Shown here: piece after piece, positions 25,647 through 34,838 of the stretch
How positions within the stretch are numbered: position 1 is the first letter of the stretch
How the letters are laid out: each line of letters opens with the position of its first letter
Assembly (NCBI RefSeq): GCF_000716595.1
Contig: NZ_JNXC01000020.1
Span: forward strand, 1-64,000
Reading direction: 5' to 3'
Length of the DNA: 64,000 nt
Origin: Saccharothrix sp. NRRL B-16314
Lineage (GTDB): Bacteria; Actinomycetota; Actinomycetes; Mycobacteriales; Pseudonocardiaceae
Notes under the pieces: model-generated
Databases searched by the model: none
What the model was told of the DNA's origin: nothing
What the model saw: the letters and a program-made list of their open reading frames with translations, nothing else
Made by a program: the position numbers and the translations under genes

Positions 25647-25985
25647 ATGGCGGACGACCCCCTGAGCATCACCTTCGCGGCGCTGGCCGACCCGACGCGT
25701 CGGGCGATCCTCGCCCGGCTGGCGGAAGGCGCGGCCACCGTGAAGGAGCTGTCCGAACCGTTCGCGATGAGCGGCCCGGCCGTGTCCAAGCACCTGCGGG
25801 TGCTGGAACGGGCCGGCCTCATCACGCGCGGCCGTGACGCGCAGTGGCGGCCTTGCATGCTCGATGCGACGCCGTTGCGCGAGGTCACGCTGTGGGCCGA
25901 CGGCTTCCGGCGGTTCTGGGACGACAGCTACCGACGCCTGGACGCCTACCTGGAACGCATGAAGGAGCAGGACAATGGCCACTGA
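25647..25985 (+). CDS. ArsR-family winged-helix repressor
   Basis: This 112-residue regulator has the ArsR HTH (ALADPTRRAILARLAEG, then SGPAVSKHLRVLERAGLI). It has no Cys cluster, so metal sensing is unlikely; it belongs with ArsR proteins that precede AHSA1/SRPBCC genes (SdpR-like). The palindrome directly upstream is the likely autoregulatory operator. Its stop lies inside the next gene (11-base overlap), coupling the two. Confidence 0.88.
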   Translation: MADDPLSITFAALADPTRRAILARLAEGAATVKELSEPFAMSGPAVSKHLRVLERAGLITRGRDAQWRPCMLDATPLREVTLWADGFRRFWDDSYRRLDAYLERMKEQDNGH

Positions 25986-26451
25986 CACCTCGCTGTGGAG
26001 CACGCCGTCCGACGTGGAGGTCTCCTTCACCAGGACGTTCGACGCGCCGCAAGCGCTTGTGTTCGACGCGTTCACCAAGCCGGAGCACGTCGTGCACTGG
26101 ATGCTCGGCCCCGAGGGCTGGACCATGCCGGTGTGCGAGATCGACCTGCGGCCGGGCGGCCGGTGGCACATGGTGTGGCAGCGGGACGACGGCACCGAGA
26201 TGGCGATGACCGGCGAGTACCGGGAGGTCACGCCCCACTCGCGGACGGTGCAGACCGAGTCGTGGGGTCCGGAGTGGCCGTCGACCGTGAACACCACGGA
26301 GTTCGTCGCCGAGGGTGACCGGACGACGGTCGTGCAGACGATGAAGTTCCCGTCCCGGGAGGCGCGGGACAAGGCCACCGAGACCGGCATGAAGGACGGC
26401 GCCGACATCAGCTACGACCGGCTCGCGGCGTACCTGGCTTCGGTGGTCTGA
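25975..26451 (+). CDS. SRPBCC (AHSA1-like) domain protein
   Basis: This 158-residue protein has the START-like cavity fold expected from EVSFTRTFDAPQALVFDAFT, WMLGPEGWTMPVCEIDLRPGG and GEYREVTPHSRTV. These proteins bind hydrophobic ligands or modulate chaperones, but the individual ligand is rarely known. It overlaps the ArsR gene by 11 bases, so the ArsR probably controls it, perhaps in response to the same small molecule. Confidence 0.85.
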   Translation: MATDTSLWSTPSDVEVSFTRTFDAPQALVFDAFTKPEHVVHWMLGPEGWTMPVCEIDLRPGGRWHMVWQRDDGTEMAMTGEYREVTPHSRTVQTESWGPEWPSTVNTTEFVAEGDRTTVVQTMKFPSREARDKATETGMKDGADISYDRLAAYLASVV

Positions 26452-26550
26452 GCACGTCCGTTCGGCGGCAACGCGCCGGATCGGGTTTGGCGGCCCCGGT
26501 CAGCGGTTAATGATCGGTTGACCCACGTGCCGTGATCGCGAACCGGATCG

Positions 26551-27636
26551 GTGGACATGCTCAGCTCGTACCTGGAGTCCGTTCGGACGGGCTTCGCGGC
26601 GTTCGTCGGCGTGGGCGCGCTGGTGCTGCTGCCGGTGATCGCCCTGCACTACCACCGGTTCGGCCGGGTGGAACCCCGTCGTGCCGTGGTGCTGTACGGG
26701 CTGCTGGCGTACGGCTTGGTGGCGTTGGCGCTGATCTTCCTGCCCTTCCCCTCGGCGCCGCTGGCGTGCACCGGTGAACAGATGCTGTCCACCACGCCGT
26801 TCCAGTGGGTGACCGACATGCGCCACAACATGGCGGCCAACGGGCGTTCCGGGTTGGGTGCCGTGGTCACGTCGACCGCGTTCATCCAGCAGGCGTTCAA
26901 CGTCGCGCTGTTCGTGCCGCTGGGCGTGGTGCTGCGCAAGTCGTACGGCCGCGGGGTGCTCGCGGTGGCCGTGATCGGGCTGGGCGTCTCGCTGGCCGTC
27001 GAGGTCGTGCAGTACTCGGGGAATCTGGGCGCGTACCCGTGCCCGTACCGCATCGCGGACGTGGACGACCTGATCTCGAACACGACGGGTTCGCTGCTCG
27101 GGTGGATGATCGCCCCGGTCGCGCTGGTGATCCCCGCGGTGCCCCACCCGGACGTCTCGACCGCCCCGCCCGGCACCGTGACCGTGCCCCGCAGGCTCCT
27201 GGGTGCGGTGGTGGACTTGCTGCTGCTGGTGGTGGTCGCCCACCTGGTCTTCCAGGACAACCGCTGGTGGGTGGTCGTGCTGGCGGTGGTGATCCGCATC
27301 GCGCTGCCGTCCGTGGCGGACGGCCGGACGCCGGGTGGGTGGCTGCTGCGGTACCAGGTGCGCAGGGTGGACGGCACTCGCGCCGGCCCGCTGCGGATCG
27401 CGCTGCGCGAACTGCTCGGTGTCACGGGCCTGGTCGCCTACGTGATGCTAGCCCCGTCCGGCTGGTGGTTCGCCGTGGACGTCGCCGTGCCGGCCCTGAT
27501 CGTCCTCGGAGCGTTCGTCGCCCCGGTCTTCCGCCGGGACCAGCGGAGCTGGCCGGACCTGGCCGCGGACACCCGCGCCGTCAGGACCGCAAGGCGCCCG
27601 GCGAAGCCACGGCGTCCCGCTCCGGCGGAGCACTGA
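26551..27636 (+). CDS. VanZ-RDD fusion membrane protein
   Basis: This 361-residue polytopic protein has VanZ-like segments at residues about 10-190 (FNVALFVPLGVVLRK, AVEVVQYSGNLGAYPCPYRIADVDDLISNTTGSLLGW) and a C-terminal RDD domain from about 210 (RRLLGAVVDLLLL, ADGRTPGGWLLRYQVRR, ALRELLGVTG). VanZ relatives confer low-level teicoplanin resistance in enterococci, but most actinobacterial members have no demonstrated role. GTG 26551 and ATG 26557 are both possible starts. GGTTGAC at 26516-26522 could be a -35 box. The tail is basic. Confidence 0.85.
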   Translation: MDMLSSYLESVRTGFAAFVGVGALVLLPVIALHYHRFGRVEPRRAVVLYGLLAYGLVALALIFLPFPSAPLACTGEQMLSTTPFQWVTDMRHNMAANGRSGLGAVVTSTAFIQQAFNVALFVPLGVVLRKSYGRGVLAVAVIGLGVSLAVEVVQYSGNLGAYPCPYRIADVDDLISNTTGSLLGWMIAPVALVIPAVPHPDVSTAPPGTVTVPRRLLGAVVDLLLLVVVAHLVFQDNRWWVVVLAVVIRIALPSVADGRTPGGWLLRYQVRRVDGTRAGPLRIALRELLGVTGLVAYVMLAPSGWWFAVDVAVPALIVLGAFVAPVFRRDQRSWPDLAADTRAVRTARRPAKPRRPAPAEH

Positions 27637-27655
27637 CCCGCGATTCGGCGTTCGT

Positions 27656-28060
27656 TCAGTCGAAGTGGTTGAAGAGCGCTTCCCCGAGGTTGGCCGGTCG
27701 CCAGTACTTGATGTCGTGCGCCAGGACTTCGGGCCAGTCTTCGGCGACGAACCGCCCGTTCAGCTCGGCCGGGGTGAGCAGCCGGAACCCGGACACGTCC
27801 GCCAGCACGGCCATCAGCCGAGGAGCCTCCACGAAGGTCATCGGCGACACGTCGGCGAAGCCGACGGCCCGGGTTTCCGCCACGGCCATCAGCCCCGAGT
27901 GGCGAGTGCAGACCACGGCGACCAGGCGATCGCGGTAGGCGATGATCGCCTGGTGGAAGTTCGGCGTCACGCCGTCGGCGATGCGGAACTCGACCACCCG
28001 GCCGCCACTGCTCAGGGCGACGGCGTGGCAGACGCGCCGGAACTCGCTGAGGTCCGTCAT
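27656..28060 (-). CDS. hypothetical protein
   Basis: This 134-residue soluble protein begins at ATG 28060 (MTDLSEFRRVCHAVALSSG). It contains alternating strands and helices (AIIAYRDRLVAVVCTRHSGLMAVAE; FADVSPMTFVEAPRLMAVLADVSGF) and ends with HDIKYWRPANLGEALFNHFD. The overall look resembles the small proteins that accompany actinobacterial polymorphic toxins, but I cannot assign a family. It converges with VanZ-RDD (19-base gap) and is divergent from the next small gene. Confidence 0.65.
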   Translation of the reverse strand: MTDLSEFRRVCHAVALSSGGRVVEFRIADGVTPNFHQAIIAYRDRLVAVVCTRHSGLMAVAETRAVGFADVSPMTFVEAPRLMAVLADVSGFRLLTPAELNGRFVAEDWPEVLAHDIKYWRPANLGEALFNHFD

Positions 28061-28153
28061 CGTGGAGGCGTCCGACCTGGAGACAGCATGACCTCGCGGA
28101 CCATACCGGTCCAAGCCACACCGTTCAGCACGTTCACGGGCCGGAAACTGCCC

Positions 28154-28159
28154 TAGCCT
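28154..28159 (+). promoter_or_regulatory. -10 hexamer TAGCCT, likely leaderless
   Basis: TANNNT hexamer 6 bases before ATG 28166, with no Shine-Dalgarno sequence between. Confidence 0.5.
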
Positions 28160-28165
28160 CGCCTC

Positions 28166-28429
28166 ATGGGACCGCTGACGGACGACGAGTGCCGGACCTT
28201 CTTCCACCTCCTCCACCGCTACTGCGAGGAGGAGCTGGACCAGGCGGACGCGTTCGCGGTGCCGACCAGGTTCGGTGACGTGTACGTGTCGATCGGGCGC
28301 TGCGCCATCGGGCCGGAGGACGCGTACCTGCCGTTGGGGGACACGAAGTTCTGGGGTCCGGACACGACACGGGGCGTGACACCGACGACCGGCGTCACGC
28401 CCCGTGAGGTGCGGGAACCTAGCCCTTGA
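28166..28429 (+). CDS. small hypothetical protein running through a terminator hairpin
   Basis: The 87 codons open with MGPLTDDECRTFFHLLHRYCEEELDQAD, a helical acidic sequence, then a strand-rich part (RFGDVYVSIGRC). The last 20 or so codons are encoded by the hairpin at 28368-28406 and overlap the 3' end of the convergent acyl-CoA dehydrogenase gene. The conserved portion is therefore probably residues 1-65 and the tail is incidental. Family unknown. Confidence 0.6.
   Translation: MGPLTDDECRTFFHLLHRYCEEELDQADAFAVPTRFGDVYVSIGRCAIGPEDAYLPLGDTKFWGPDTTRGVTPTTGVTPREVREPSP
28368..28406. terminator. bidirectional hairpin terminator
   Basis: Perfect 13-bp stem CACGGGGCGTGAC / GTCACGCCCCGTG with a 13-base loop, between the convergent small gene and the acyl-CoA dehydrogenase. 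No U-tract follows on either strand. Confidence 0.65.
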
Positions 28430-29582
28430 GCAGGGCGCGGGACATGACGACGCGCTGGATCTGGTTGGTGCCCTCGTAGATCTGCGTGATCTTCGCGTCG
28501 CGCATCATGCGCTCCACCGGGAAGTCACGGGTGTAGCCGGCGCCGCCGAACAGCTGCACGGCGTCCGTCGTCACCTCCATGGCCACGTCCGACGCGAAGC
28601 ACTTGGCCGCCGCCGTGATGAAGCCGATGTTCGGCTCGCCGCGCTCGGCCTTCGCCGCCGCCACGTACACCATGTGCCGGGCCGCCTCGATCTTCATCGC
28701 CATGTCCGCCAGCATGAACTGGACGCCCTGGAACTCGGAGATCGCCTTGCCGAACTGCTTGCGGTCCTTGACGTAGGCCACTGCGGCTTCCAGCGCGCCC
28801 TGGGCGATGCCCACGGCCTGCGCGCCGATCGTCGGACGGGTGTGGTCCAGGGTCTTCAGGGCCGTCTTCAGGCCCGTGCCCGGCTCGCCGATGATGCGGT
28901 CCGCCGGGATGGTGCAGTTCTCGAAGTGGATCTCGCGGGTCGGGGAGCCCTTGATCCCCAGCTTGCGCTCCTTCGAGCCGACGACGAAGCCCGGGTCGTC
29001 CTTGTGCACGACGAACGCCGAGATGCCCTGCGACTTCTTCGCCGCATCGGGGTCGCTGACCGCCATGACCGTGTACCAGGTGGACTCGCCCGCGTTGGTG
29101 ATCCAGCACTTCGTGCCGTTCAGCACCCAGTGGTCGCCGTCGAGCCTCGCGCGCGTGCGCATCGACGCCGTGTCCGACCCGGCCTCGCGCTCGGACAGCG
29201 CGTACGACGCCATCGCCTCACCGGCCGCGATGGACGGCAGCACCTGCTGCTTCAACGACTCCGACGCCGACAGCAGGATCGGCATCGTGCCCAGCTTGTT
29301 CACGGCCGGGATCAGGGACGACGACGCGCACACGCGCGCGACCTCCTCGATCACGATGCACGTCGCCACCGAGTCGGCGCCCTGGCCGTCGTACTCCTCG
29401 GGCACGTGCACGGCCGCGAAACCGGCCTTGACCAGCGCGTTCAACGCCTCGACCGGGAAGCGCTCCTGCTCGTCGACGTCCGCCGCGTGCGGTGCGATCT
29501 CCTTGTCCGCAAGCGAGCGGACCGCCTCGCGCAGCGCCTCGTGCTCCTCGGCGAGCTGGTAGGTACCGAAGCTCGGGTCCAC
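28419..29582 (-). CDS. acyl-CoA dehydrogenase (FadE25-like)
   Basis: This 387-residue flavoenzyme oxidises an acyl-CoA to the 2-enoyl-CoA. It has YALSEREAGSD at the FAD/substrate site, ITNAGESTWYTVMA, the FAD-dimer motif DRKQFGKAISEFQGVQFMLADMA in part, and the C-terminal YEGTNQIQR with the probable catalytic Glu. In mycobacteria the equivalent gene (fadE25) likewise lies beside purEK. Neighbouring HMG-CoA lyase and acyl-CoA carboxylase genes fit branched-chain amino acid or short-chain acyl-CoA breakdown, but chain length is inferred. Confidence 0.9.
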   Translation of the reverse strand: MDPSFGTYQLAEEHEALREAVRSLADKEIAPHAADVDEQERFPVEALNALVKAGFAAVHVPEEYDGQGADSVATCIVIEEVARVCASSSLIPAVNKLGTMPILLSASESLKQQVLPSIAAGEAMASYALSEREAGSDTASMRTRARLDGDHWVLNGTKCWITNAGESTWYTVMAVSDPDAAKKSQGISAFVVHKDDPGFVVGSKERKLGIKGSPTREIHFENCTIPADRIIGEPGTGLKTALKTLDHTRPTIGAQAVGIAQGALEAAVAYVKDRKQFGKAISEFQGVQFMLADMAMKIEAARHMVYVAAAKAERGEPNIGFITAAAKCFASDVAMEVTTDAVQLFGGAGYTRDFPVERMMRDAKITQIYEGTNQIQRVVMSRALLKG

Positions 29583-29633
29583 GTTAAGTTACCTCCCGGT
29601 AGGCGTCCTGCCAGGATGTTAGCGCGCGTTCAC

Positions 29634-30155
29634 TCACTTGTCCGCAGTGCCGTCCGCAACAGCCCGCAGCGCCAGATCCCGCAGCGCCGCGTCCTTCTCC
29701 AGCACGAGGTCCGACAGGGACGCCTGGAACGCCGCCATCCGCTTCTGCAGGTCGGGGTCCGACGCCGCCAGCACCCGCACCGCGAGCAGCCCCGCGTTGC
29801 GCGCGCCGCCGACCGACACCGCGGCCACCGGCACACCGGCCGGCATCTGCACGATCGACAGCAGCGAGTCCATCCCGTCCAGGTACTTCAGCGGCACCGG
29901 CACGCCGATCACCGGCAGCACCGTCGCCGACGCCACCATGCCCGGCAGGTGCGCCGCACCACCGGCCCCGGCGATGATCACCTGCAACCCCCGTGACGAG
30001 GCCGAAGCGGCGTAGTCCAGCATCCGCTGCGGCGTCCGGTGGGCCGAGTACACGCCGACCTCGTAGGTCACGTCGAACTCCGCCAGCGCCTCGGCCGCGG
30101 CCTTCATCACCGGCCAGTCCGAGTCACTGCCCATGATCACGCCGACCTGCGTCAC
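29634..30155 (-). CDS. purE: N5-carboxyaminoimidazole ribonucleotide mutase
   Basis: PurE (class I) isomerises N5-CAIR to CAIR in purine synthesis. The 173-residue protein has GSDSDWPVM at the phosphate site, [11 protein letters not shown] with the catalytic His, and [17 protein letters not shown] 30155 overlaps the purK stop (GTGA) and is preceded by GGAGGG, so it is the preferred start. It works immediately after PurK. Confidence 0.93.
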   Translation of the reverse strand: MTQVGVIMGSDSDWPVMKAAAEALAEFDVTYEVGVYSAHRTPQRMLDYAASASSRGLQVIIAGAGGAAHLPGMVASATVLPVIGVPVPLKYLDGMDSLLSIVQMPAGVPVAAVSVGGARNAGLLAVRVLAASDPDLQKRMAAFQASLSDLVLEKDAALRDLALRAVADGTADK

Positions 30156-31339
30156 TGCTGCCCTCCGTGGATCTCGTAGCCGTCCAGCCACACACCGTCG
30201 GACAGCCAGTGCGCGGCGAGCCGAGCCCGCTGCCGCACGTCGTCCATCCGCTCACCGAGCAGCGTCACGTGACCGATCTTGCGCCCCGGCCGCTCCGCCT
30301 TGCCGTACAGGTGCACGTGCGCGTCGGGGAACCGGGCGAACAGGTGGTGCAGCCGCTCGTCCGGCCCCATCTCGGGCACGTCCGCCGCACCCAGGACGTT
30401 CGCCATCACGACGGCGGGCGCGGCGAGGTCCGTCGCACCGAGCGGGTAGTCCAGCACGGCCCTCAGGTGCTGCTCGAACTGCGAGGTCCGGGCGCCTTCG
30501 ATGGTCCAGTGGCCGGAGTTGTGCGGGCGCATCGCGAGCTCGTTGACGACCAGCCCGTGCGCGGTGTCGAACAGCTCGACCGCGAGCAGCCCGACCACGC
30601 CGAGCGCGCCGGCGATCTTCAACGCCAGTTCCTGAGCCTCTTCGACGGGCGCGTCCGGCGCCGGGGCCAGCACCTCGACGCAGATCCCGTCCGACTGCAC
30701 GGTCTCCACCAGCGGCCACGCCGCGCCCTGGCCGAACGGCGAGCGCGCGACCAGCGCGGACAGCTCGCGGCGCATCGGCACGCACTGCTCGACCATCAAC
30801 GGCGTGCCGGCGGCCAGCAGCTCGGGCACGACCCGCTGCGCGCTCTGCGGCGTGTTGAGCATCCACACCCCACGCCCGTCGTAGCCACCGCGCACCGCCT
30901 TCAACACGCACGGCCAGCCGTGTCGCGCCCCGAACCGAAGCACGTCCGCCGTTTCCAGCACGGCGGAGAACGGCGGCACCGGCGCGCCCAGCTCCGCCAG
31001 CCGTGCCCGCATGACCAGCTTGTCCTGCGCGTGCACCAGGGCGTCCGGACCGGGGAACACCTTCACGCCGTCGGCGACCAGCGCGTGCAGGTGCTCCTGC
31101 GGCACGTGCTCGTGGTCGAACGTGATGACGTCGCACGACTTGGCGAACGCGCGCAACGCGTCGAGGTCGGTGTGCTTGCCCAGTTCCACGTCACGCGCGA
31201 CGAGCGCGGCGGGGTCGGAGTCCGACTCGGCGAGCACCCGCAGCGACTGGCCGAGCGGGATGGCGGCCTGGTGCGTCATGCGGGCGAGCTGGCCGCCGCC
31301 GATCATGCCGACGACGGGGAGACGAGTTCGGGAGTCCAC
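30152..31339 (-). CDS. purK: N5-carboxyaminoimidazole ribonucleotide synthase
   Basis: PurK is an ATP-grasp enzyme that carboxylates AIR with bicarbonate. The 395-residue protein begins with [14 protein letters not shown]-grasp features include [63 protein letters not shown]. It is the first gene of the purK-purE pair. The gene order matches M. tuberculosis Rv3276c-Rv3275c. Confidence 0.93.
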   Translation of the reverse strand: MDSRTRLPVVGMIGGGQLARMTHQAAIPLGQSLRVLAESDSDPAALVARDVELGKHTDLDALRAFAKSCDVITFDHEHVPQEHLHALVADGVKVFPGPDALVHAQDKLVMRARLAELGAPVPPFSAVLETADVLRFGARHGWPCVLKAVRGGYDGRGVWMLNTPQSAQRVVPELLAAGTPLMVEQCVPMRRELSALVARSPFGQGAAWPLVETVQSDGICVEVLAPAPDAPVEEAQELALKIAGALGVVGLLAVELFDTAHGLVVNELAMRPHNSGHWTIEGARTSQFEQHLRAVLDYPLGATDLAAPAVVMANVLGAADVPEMGPDERLHHLFARFPDAHVHLYGKAERPGRKIGHVTLLGERMDDVRQRARLAAHWLSDGVWLDGYEIHGGQQ

Positions 31340-31390
31340 GGTTTCGTGATTCTACCTGCACAAACACCGTGCTCCGGCAGCAGGGGAAGA

Positions 31391-31416
31391 CCCGCGCACC
31401 CCCCGAGGTGCGCGGG
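31391..31416 (-). terminator. hairpin terminator of the ABC transporter operon
   Basis: CCCGCGCACC / GGTGCGCGGG form a perfect 10-bp stem with a 6-base loop, 48 bases beyond the permease stop and upstream of purK. Confidence 0.6.
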
Positions 31417-31464
31417 CCCCTCAGCAGGGCCGCCGCGGTGCGAAGGCGGCAGGCCCGGTCCTGG

Positions 31465-32445
31465 TCAGACCCGACGGGCCCGGCGCACCCACACGAAGGC
31501 CAGCGCGAAGAGGCCGGCGGCGAGCACGGCGAAGACACCGGTCTCGAACCACTGGAACGGCACGAGCCGCTCGATCGGGTGGTGATAGCTGACGTAGTGG
31601 ATGCCGCTGTCGTTCATGCACTTCGTGTACTCCACGTGCGAGTTGACGTCGGTGCACACGTCGAAGTTGCGGATCTGGTTGCCGGCCGCGTCGGCGAGGT
31701 AGCCCTTCACCCTCCACGACTGGTCGTCCCCGGTGCCGACGGACATCGAGAAGACCCCGTACGGCTCGACCTTGCGCAGCGGTTCCAGGAAGTACGGCCG
31801 CCACCCCCCGGCCACGAAGCTCCGGGTGACGAAGAAGACGCCGAGCGTGAGCCCCATCGCCGGAACCGTGCGCCGGGTGACCGCGCTGAACGCCAGACCC
31901 AGCGCCAAGCCGAACGCCGCGTAGCCCGCCTGCACCTGCGGCGCCGCCTCGAACGACGAGGTTGAGAACGGCGGGAACGGCGGCTGGACGTTGACCTCGT
32001 TGATGCTGTTCAACAGCTTGACCAGCGCCAGGCCGAGACCGGCGGCGAACGCCACGGCGGTCACGCCGAGCAGCACCACCTTGCCGGTCAGCCAGCGCAG
32101 CGGGGTGATGTCCTGGCTCCACACGACGAGGTGCGTGCGCTGCTCGTACTCGCGGGACAGCAGTGGCGCGGCCCAGAACACCGCGATGACCGCGCCGAAC
32201 ACCGTCGGGGCGAAAGTCAGCATCTGGGCCGTGCCGATGTAGCCCCACTCGCCGAGCAGTTCGTGGGTGTCGCCGGTGGCGTCGGTGTGCCAGGCCATCC
32301 CCAGGGCGAGCCCGACGACGGCGACGACCAGCGCGCCCGTGCCGAGGATCGTCCAGCGGTGCTGCCGCCAGGTCAGCCACAGCAGGTCGCCCCAGCCGAC
32401 GTGGGAGCGGGTGGCCACCGGAGCGGCGGTCGTGGTGGCGGTCAT
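31465..32445 (-). CDS. ABC-2 type transporter permease
   Basis: This 326-residue membrane protein has about six hydrophobic segments (for example ILGTGALVVAVVGLALGM, TVFGAVIAVFWAAPLLS, GLALGLAFSAV and the C-terminal GVFAVLAAGLFALAFVWV) and a large extracytoplasmic loop between the last two. It is the channel of the exporter energised by the upstream ATPase; its ATG overlaps the ATPase stop. The substrate is unknown. Control by a YtrA-type GntR protein suggests an envelope-stress or antibiotic-related role, by analogy with Bacillus ytrABC. Confidence 0.85.
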   Translation of the reverse strand: MTATTTAAPVATRSHVGWGDLLWLTWRQHRWTILGTGALVVAVVGLALGMAWHTDATGDTHELLGEWGYIGTAQMLTFAPTVFGAVIAVFWAAPLLSREYEQRTHLVVWSQDITPLRWLTGKVVLLGVTAVAFAAGLGLALVKLLNSINEVNVQPPFPPFSTSSFEAAPQVQAGYAAFGLALGLAFSAVTRRTVPAMGLTLGVFFVTRSFVAGGWRPYFLEPLRKVEPYGVFSMSVGTGDDQSWRVKGYLADAAGNQIRNFDVCTDVNSHVEYTKCMNDSGIHYVSYHHPIERLVPFQWFETGVFAVLAAGLFALAFVWVRRARRV

Positions 32446-33314
32446 GCGCCGGCCCCCTTCCTGGTGGTTTCGAGCTGCGCCAGCACGTAGTCCTCCAACG
32501 TCAGCGAGCGCTCGGTCCACTGGCCCGCGACCACCGGCCGCGGCTGCCCCGCGGGCAGCTCGACCAGGAACGACGACTGGTTGTCGTCGTGCCGCGCCGC
32601 CACGACGGTGCCCGGGACGGGTGGCGCGTCCGAGCGCGGGCCGGTGTAGCCGACGTGCCGCGCGAGCAGTTCGTCCAGGTCACCGCCCGCCAGCAGCCGA
32701 CCGTGCGCGAGGAGCAGCAGGTAGTCCGCCACGCCGGCCAGCTCGGCGACCACGTGCGTGGACAGCAGCACGGTCATCCCGGTCTCGGCGACCTCGCTCA
32801 GCAGCTCGGCGGTCACCTCGCGGCGGGCCAGCGGGTCGAGGTTGGCCAGCGGCTCGTCCAGCATGAGCACGTCCGGCCGCGAGCCGATGGCCAGCGCGAA
32901 CGCCACCTGGGCCTGCTGGCCGCCGGACAGCTTGCCGCACGCCTTGTCCAGCGGGATCTCGAACCGCGCCAGCCAGCGACGTGCCCGCGCCTCGTCCCAC
33001 ACGACGTTGAGGCGGGCGCCGAGGCGCAGCATCTCGGCCGCCGAGAAGTGCCGGTAGACCGGCTTCTCCTGGGACACGAACGCCACCCGGCCCACCGCGC
33101 CCGCCGACCCCTCATCGGCGTCGAGGAGGCCCGAGAGGACGGTCATCAACGTCGTCTTGCCGGCGCCGTTCGCGCCGACCAGTGCCGCGACCCTGCCCTC
33201 CGGCAGGTCGAACGTGCACTCCCGCAGCGCCCACTTGCTGCGGTACCGCTTGCCCAACGCCCGCGCGCGCACCGCGATCGCGGTGTCGCCGACAGGCTCG
33301 ACAACGGTCGTCAT
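32442..33314 (-). CDS. ABC transporter ATP-binding protein
   Basis: This 290-residue ATPase has Walker A GANGAGKT (about 48-55), the Q-loop FVSQEKPVY, the signature KLSGGQQAQ, Walker B VLMLDEPLANLD and the switch His in LLSTHVV. It is cytoplasmic and pairs with the permease downstream. Its ATG overlaps the GntR gene stop, so the three genes form a tightly coupled operon. Confidence 0.9.
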   Translation of the reverse strand: MTTVVEPVGDTAIAVRARALGKRYRSKWALRECTFDLPEGRVAALVGANGAGKTTLMTVLSGLLDADEGSAGAVGRVAFVSQEKPVYRHFSAAEMLRLGARLNVVWDEARARRWLARFEIPLDKACGKLSGGQQAQVAFALAIGSRPDVLMLDEPLANLDPLARREVTAELLSEVAETGMTVLLSTHVVAELAGVADYLLLLAHGRLLAGGDLDELLARHVGYTGPRSDAPPVPGTVVAARHDDNQSSFLVELPAGQPRPVVAGQWTERSLTLEDYVLAQLETTRKGAGA

Positions 33315-33700
33315 CCGACCGCCACCCCTTCCCCCTCCGTGAGGACGGACCGCACGAGTGCGTCGATGTCCTCGATGTCCAAACCGGCCTCACGCGCTTC
33401 ACGGACCCACTCGGCCAGCCGCGTCCTCAGCGCCGCCATCACCTCCGGGTCGGTCGAGCCGAGCCCGGACTTGACGAACGTGCCGGAACCCTGACGTGCC
33501 TCGACCAGGCCGGACAGTTCGAGCTCGCGGTAGGCCTTGAGCACCGTGTTCGCGTTCACACCACTCCTCGCGACGACGTCGCGGACGGTCGGCAGCCGGT
33601 CTCCGGGGCTCAGCCAGCCCATGCGCAGCGCTTCGCGCACCTGGCGCACCAGTTGCAGGTAGGCGGGGAGGCCACTGGACCGGTCGATGCGGAACTCCAC
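33311..33700 (-). CDS. GntR-family regulator (YtrA subfamily)
   Basis: This 129-residue regulator is a short GntR protein: winged helix RIDRSSGLPAYLQLVRQV ... LPTVRDVVARSGVNANTVLKAYRELE, then a brief C-terminal helical tail with no large effector domain, as in YtrA. It is the first gene of the ABC operon and probably represses it. GTG 33700 is set by GGAGG upstream. The A/T-rich stretch 33708-33740 upstream is where the promoter and operator should lie; I see only an imperfect palindrome there. Confidence 0.88.
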   Translation of the reverse strand: MEFRIDRSSGLPAYLQLVRQVREALRMGWLSPGDRLPTVRDVVARSGVNANTVLKAYRELELSGLVEARQGSGTFVKSGLGSTDPEVMAALRTRLAEWVREAREAGLDIEDIDALVRSVLTEGEGVAVG

Positions 33701-33786
33701 CCGGCGCCTCCAAATTGTTCTACTCAACTAAGACAGTGACACGAAGGTAACCACCGCGGCGGACCCGCTGTCAACGCGAACGCGAA

Positions 33787-33827
33787 GAAGAGCCCGGTGC
33801 GCTGGGGAGGCAGGCACCGGGCTCTTC
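33787..33827 (-). terminator. strong hairpin terminator
   Basis: Perfect 14-bp stem GAAGAGCCCGGTGC / GCACCGGGCTCTTC with a 13-base loop, 55 bases after the stop of the GGDEF-like gene and before the GntR promoter. Confidence 0.7.
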
Positions 33828-33881
33828 CGGGGAGGGGAGTCGGCAGCGGACGTCGGACAGGGGTTCGACGTCCGGGAGGGG

Positions 33882-34745
33882 TCAGTGGCCGAGTTCGGCG
33901 ATCAACTTCAGCGCTTCCTGGCGGGTCTCCGGCAGTTCCTCGACCCAGAGCCGGACCGGACCGGACGGCGCGACGTGCGGGTCGACCGCCAGCCGGTCGG
34001 CCGTGAGGATCCGCAGGTTGGACACGGCCCGCGCCAGGTGTCTGTCCCGCCGCAGCAGCACGCACGCCACCGACGGCCCGATCGACGCCACCGTCTCGCC
34101 CGCGTCGAACACCTCCTTCAAGGCGTCCGCCAACAAGGTCATCGCCACCACGCGCGACCACCCGGACGTCCGGGTCAGGTCGAGTTCCACGAGCACCAGC
34201 ACGTGCTCCTGGCGGCCCACCGCGCGTGACTCCGCGTACACCTCGCGCAACCGCGTGCGCAGGTAGGCGGGCGTGGCCAGGCCGGTCAGCGGGTTGTCCG
34301 CCGTGCAGTTGCCGACCTGCCTCGTCATCGCATCGCCCCAGCCCAGCGCGGTGCACCGGAGCATCCGGGCCGGAATGGCGTCGATGCTCGCCGACACGAT
34401 CCCGGTCGACCCGGCCGGCTCCTCCATCACCGCGTGCAACGCCGCCAGGTCCAGCAACGCCTCGGCCAGGCCCGTGCCCGCCTCGGCTCGGGCGCCGCCC
34501 AGCCGGTACAGCTCAGGGCCCGGATCGCCCTGGCGCAGCACCGCACGGCAGACTTCGTCCACTTCGTCCACCGGCCAGTCCCCCGGGAACGCCCAGCCCG
34601 CGGCCAGTGAGGCGTTGCGCCACCTCGACCGCAGTGCTCGCGACCCGTCAGCGTCGGAACGCCGTGCGACTGCTTCCCGAACACCCACCCGGATGCCTCC
34701 CTCGACGTCGGTTCCGGTAACGGGACGTCCGGGGAGTTCATCCAT
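33882..34745 (-). CDS. degenerate GGDEF-like domain protein
   Basis: The C-terminal half (residues about 140-287) begins NPLTGLATPAYLRTRLREVY, the typical entry of a GGDEF domain, followed by VLVLVELDL. Where an active diguanylate cyclase would have GGDEF, the sequence is ETVASIGPSVACVLL, so cyclic-di-GMP synthesis is unlikely. The N-terminal half is helical and unclassified. ATG 34745 (12 bases from GGGGAGG) or ATG 34757 could start it. It is divergent from the sigma factor gene and could be functionally linked to it, though this is only positional. Confidence 0.6.
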   Translation of the reverse strand: MDELPGRPVTGTDVEGGIRVGVREAVARRSDADGSRALRSRWRNASLAAGWAFPGDWPVDEVDEVCRAVLRQGDPGPELYRLGGARAEAGTGLAEALLDLAALHAVMEEPAGSTGIVSASIDAIPARMLRCTALGWGDAMTRQVGNCTADNPLTGLATPAYLRTRLREVYAESRAVGRQEHVLVLVELDLTRTSGWSRVVAMTLLADALKEVFDAGETVASIGPSVACVLLRRDRHLARAVSNLRILTADRLAVDPHVAPSGPVRLWVEELPETRQEALKLIAELGH

Positions 34746-34838
34746 GACGGCATTCATCCTCCCCGTTGAGGGGGATTCAGGTGACGTTCCGCGAGCCGGT
34801 GCGTCACACTGGCGCCGCGCGAGGAGGGAAGAAACACT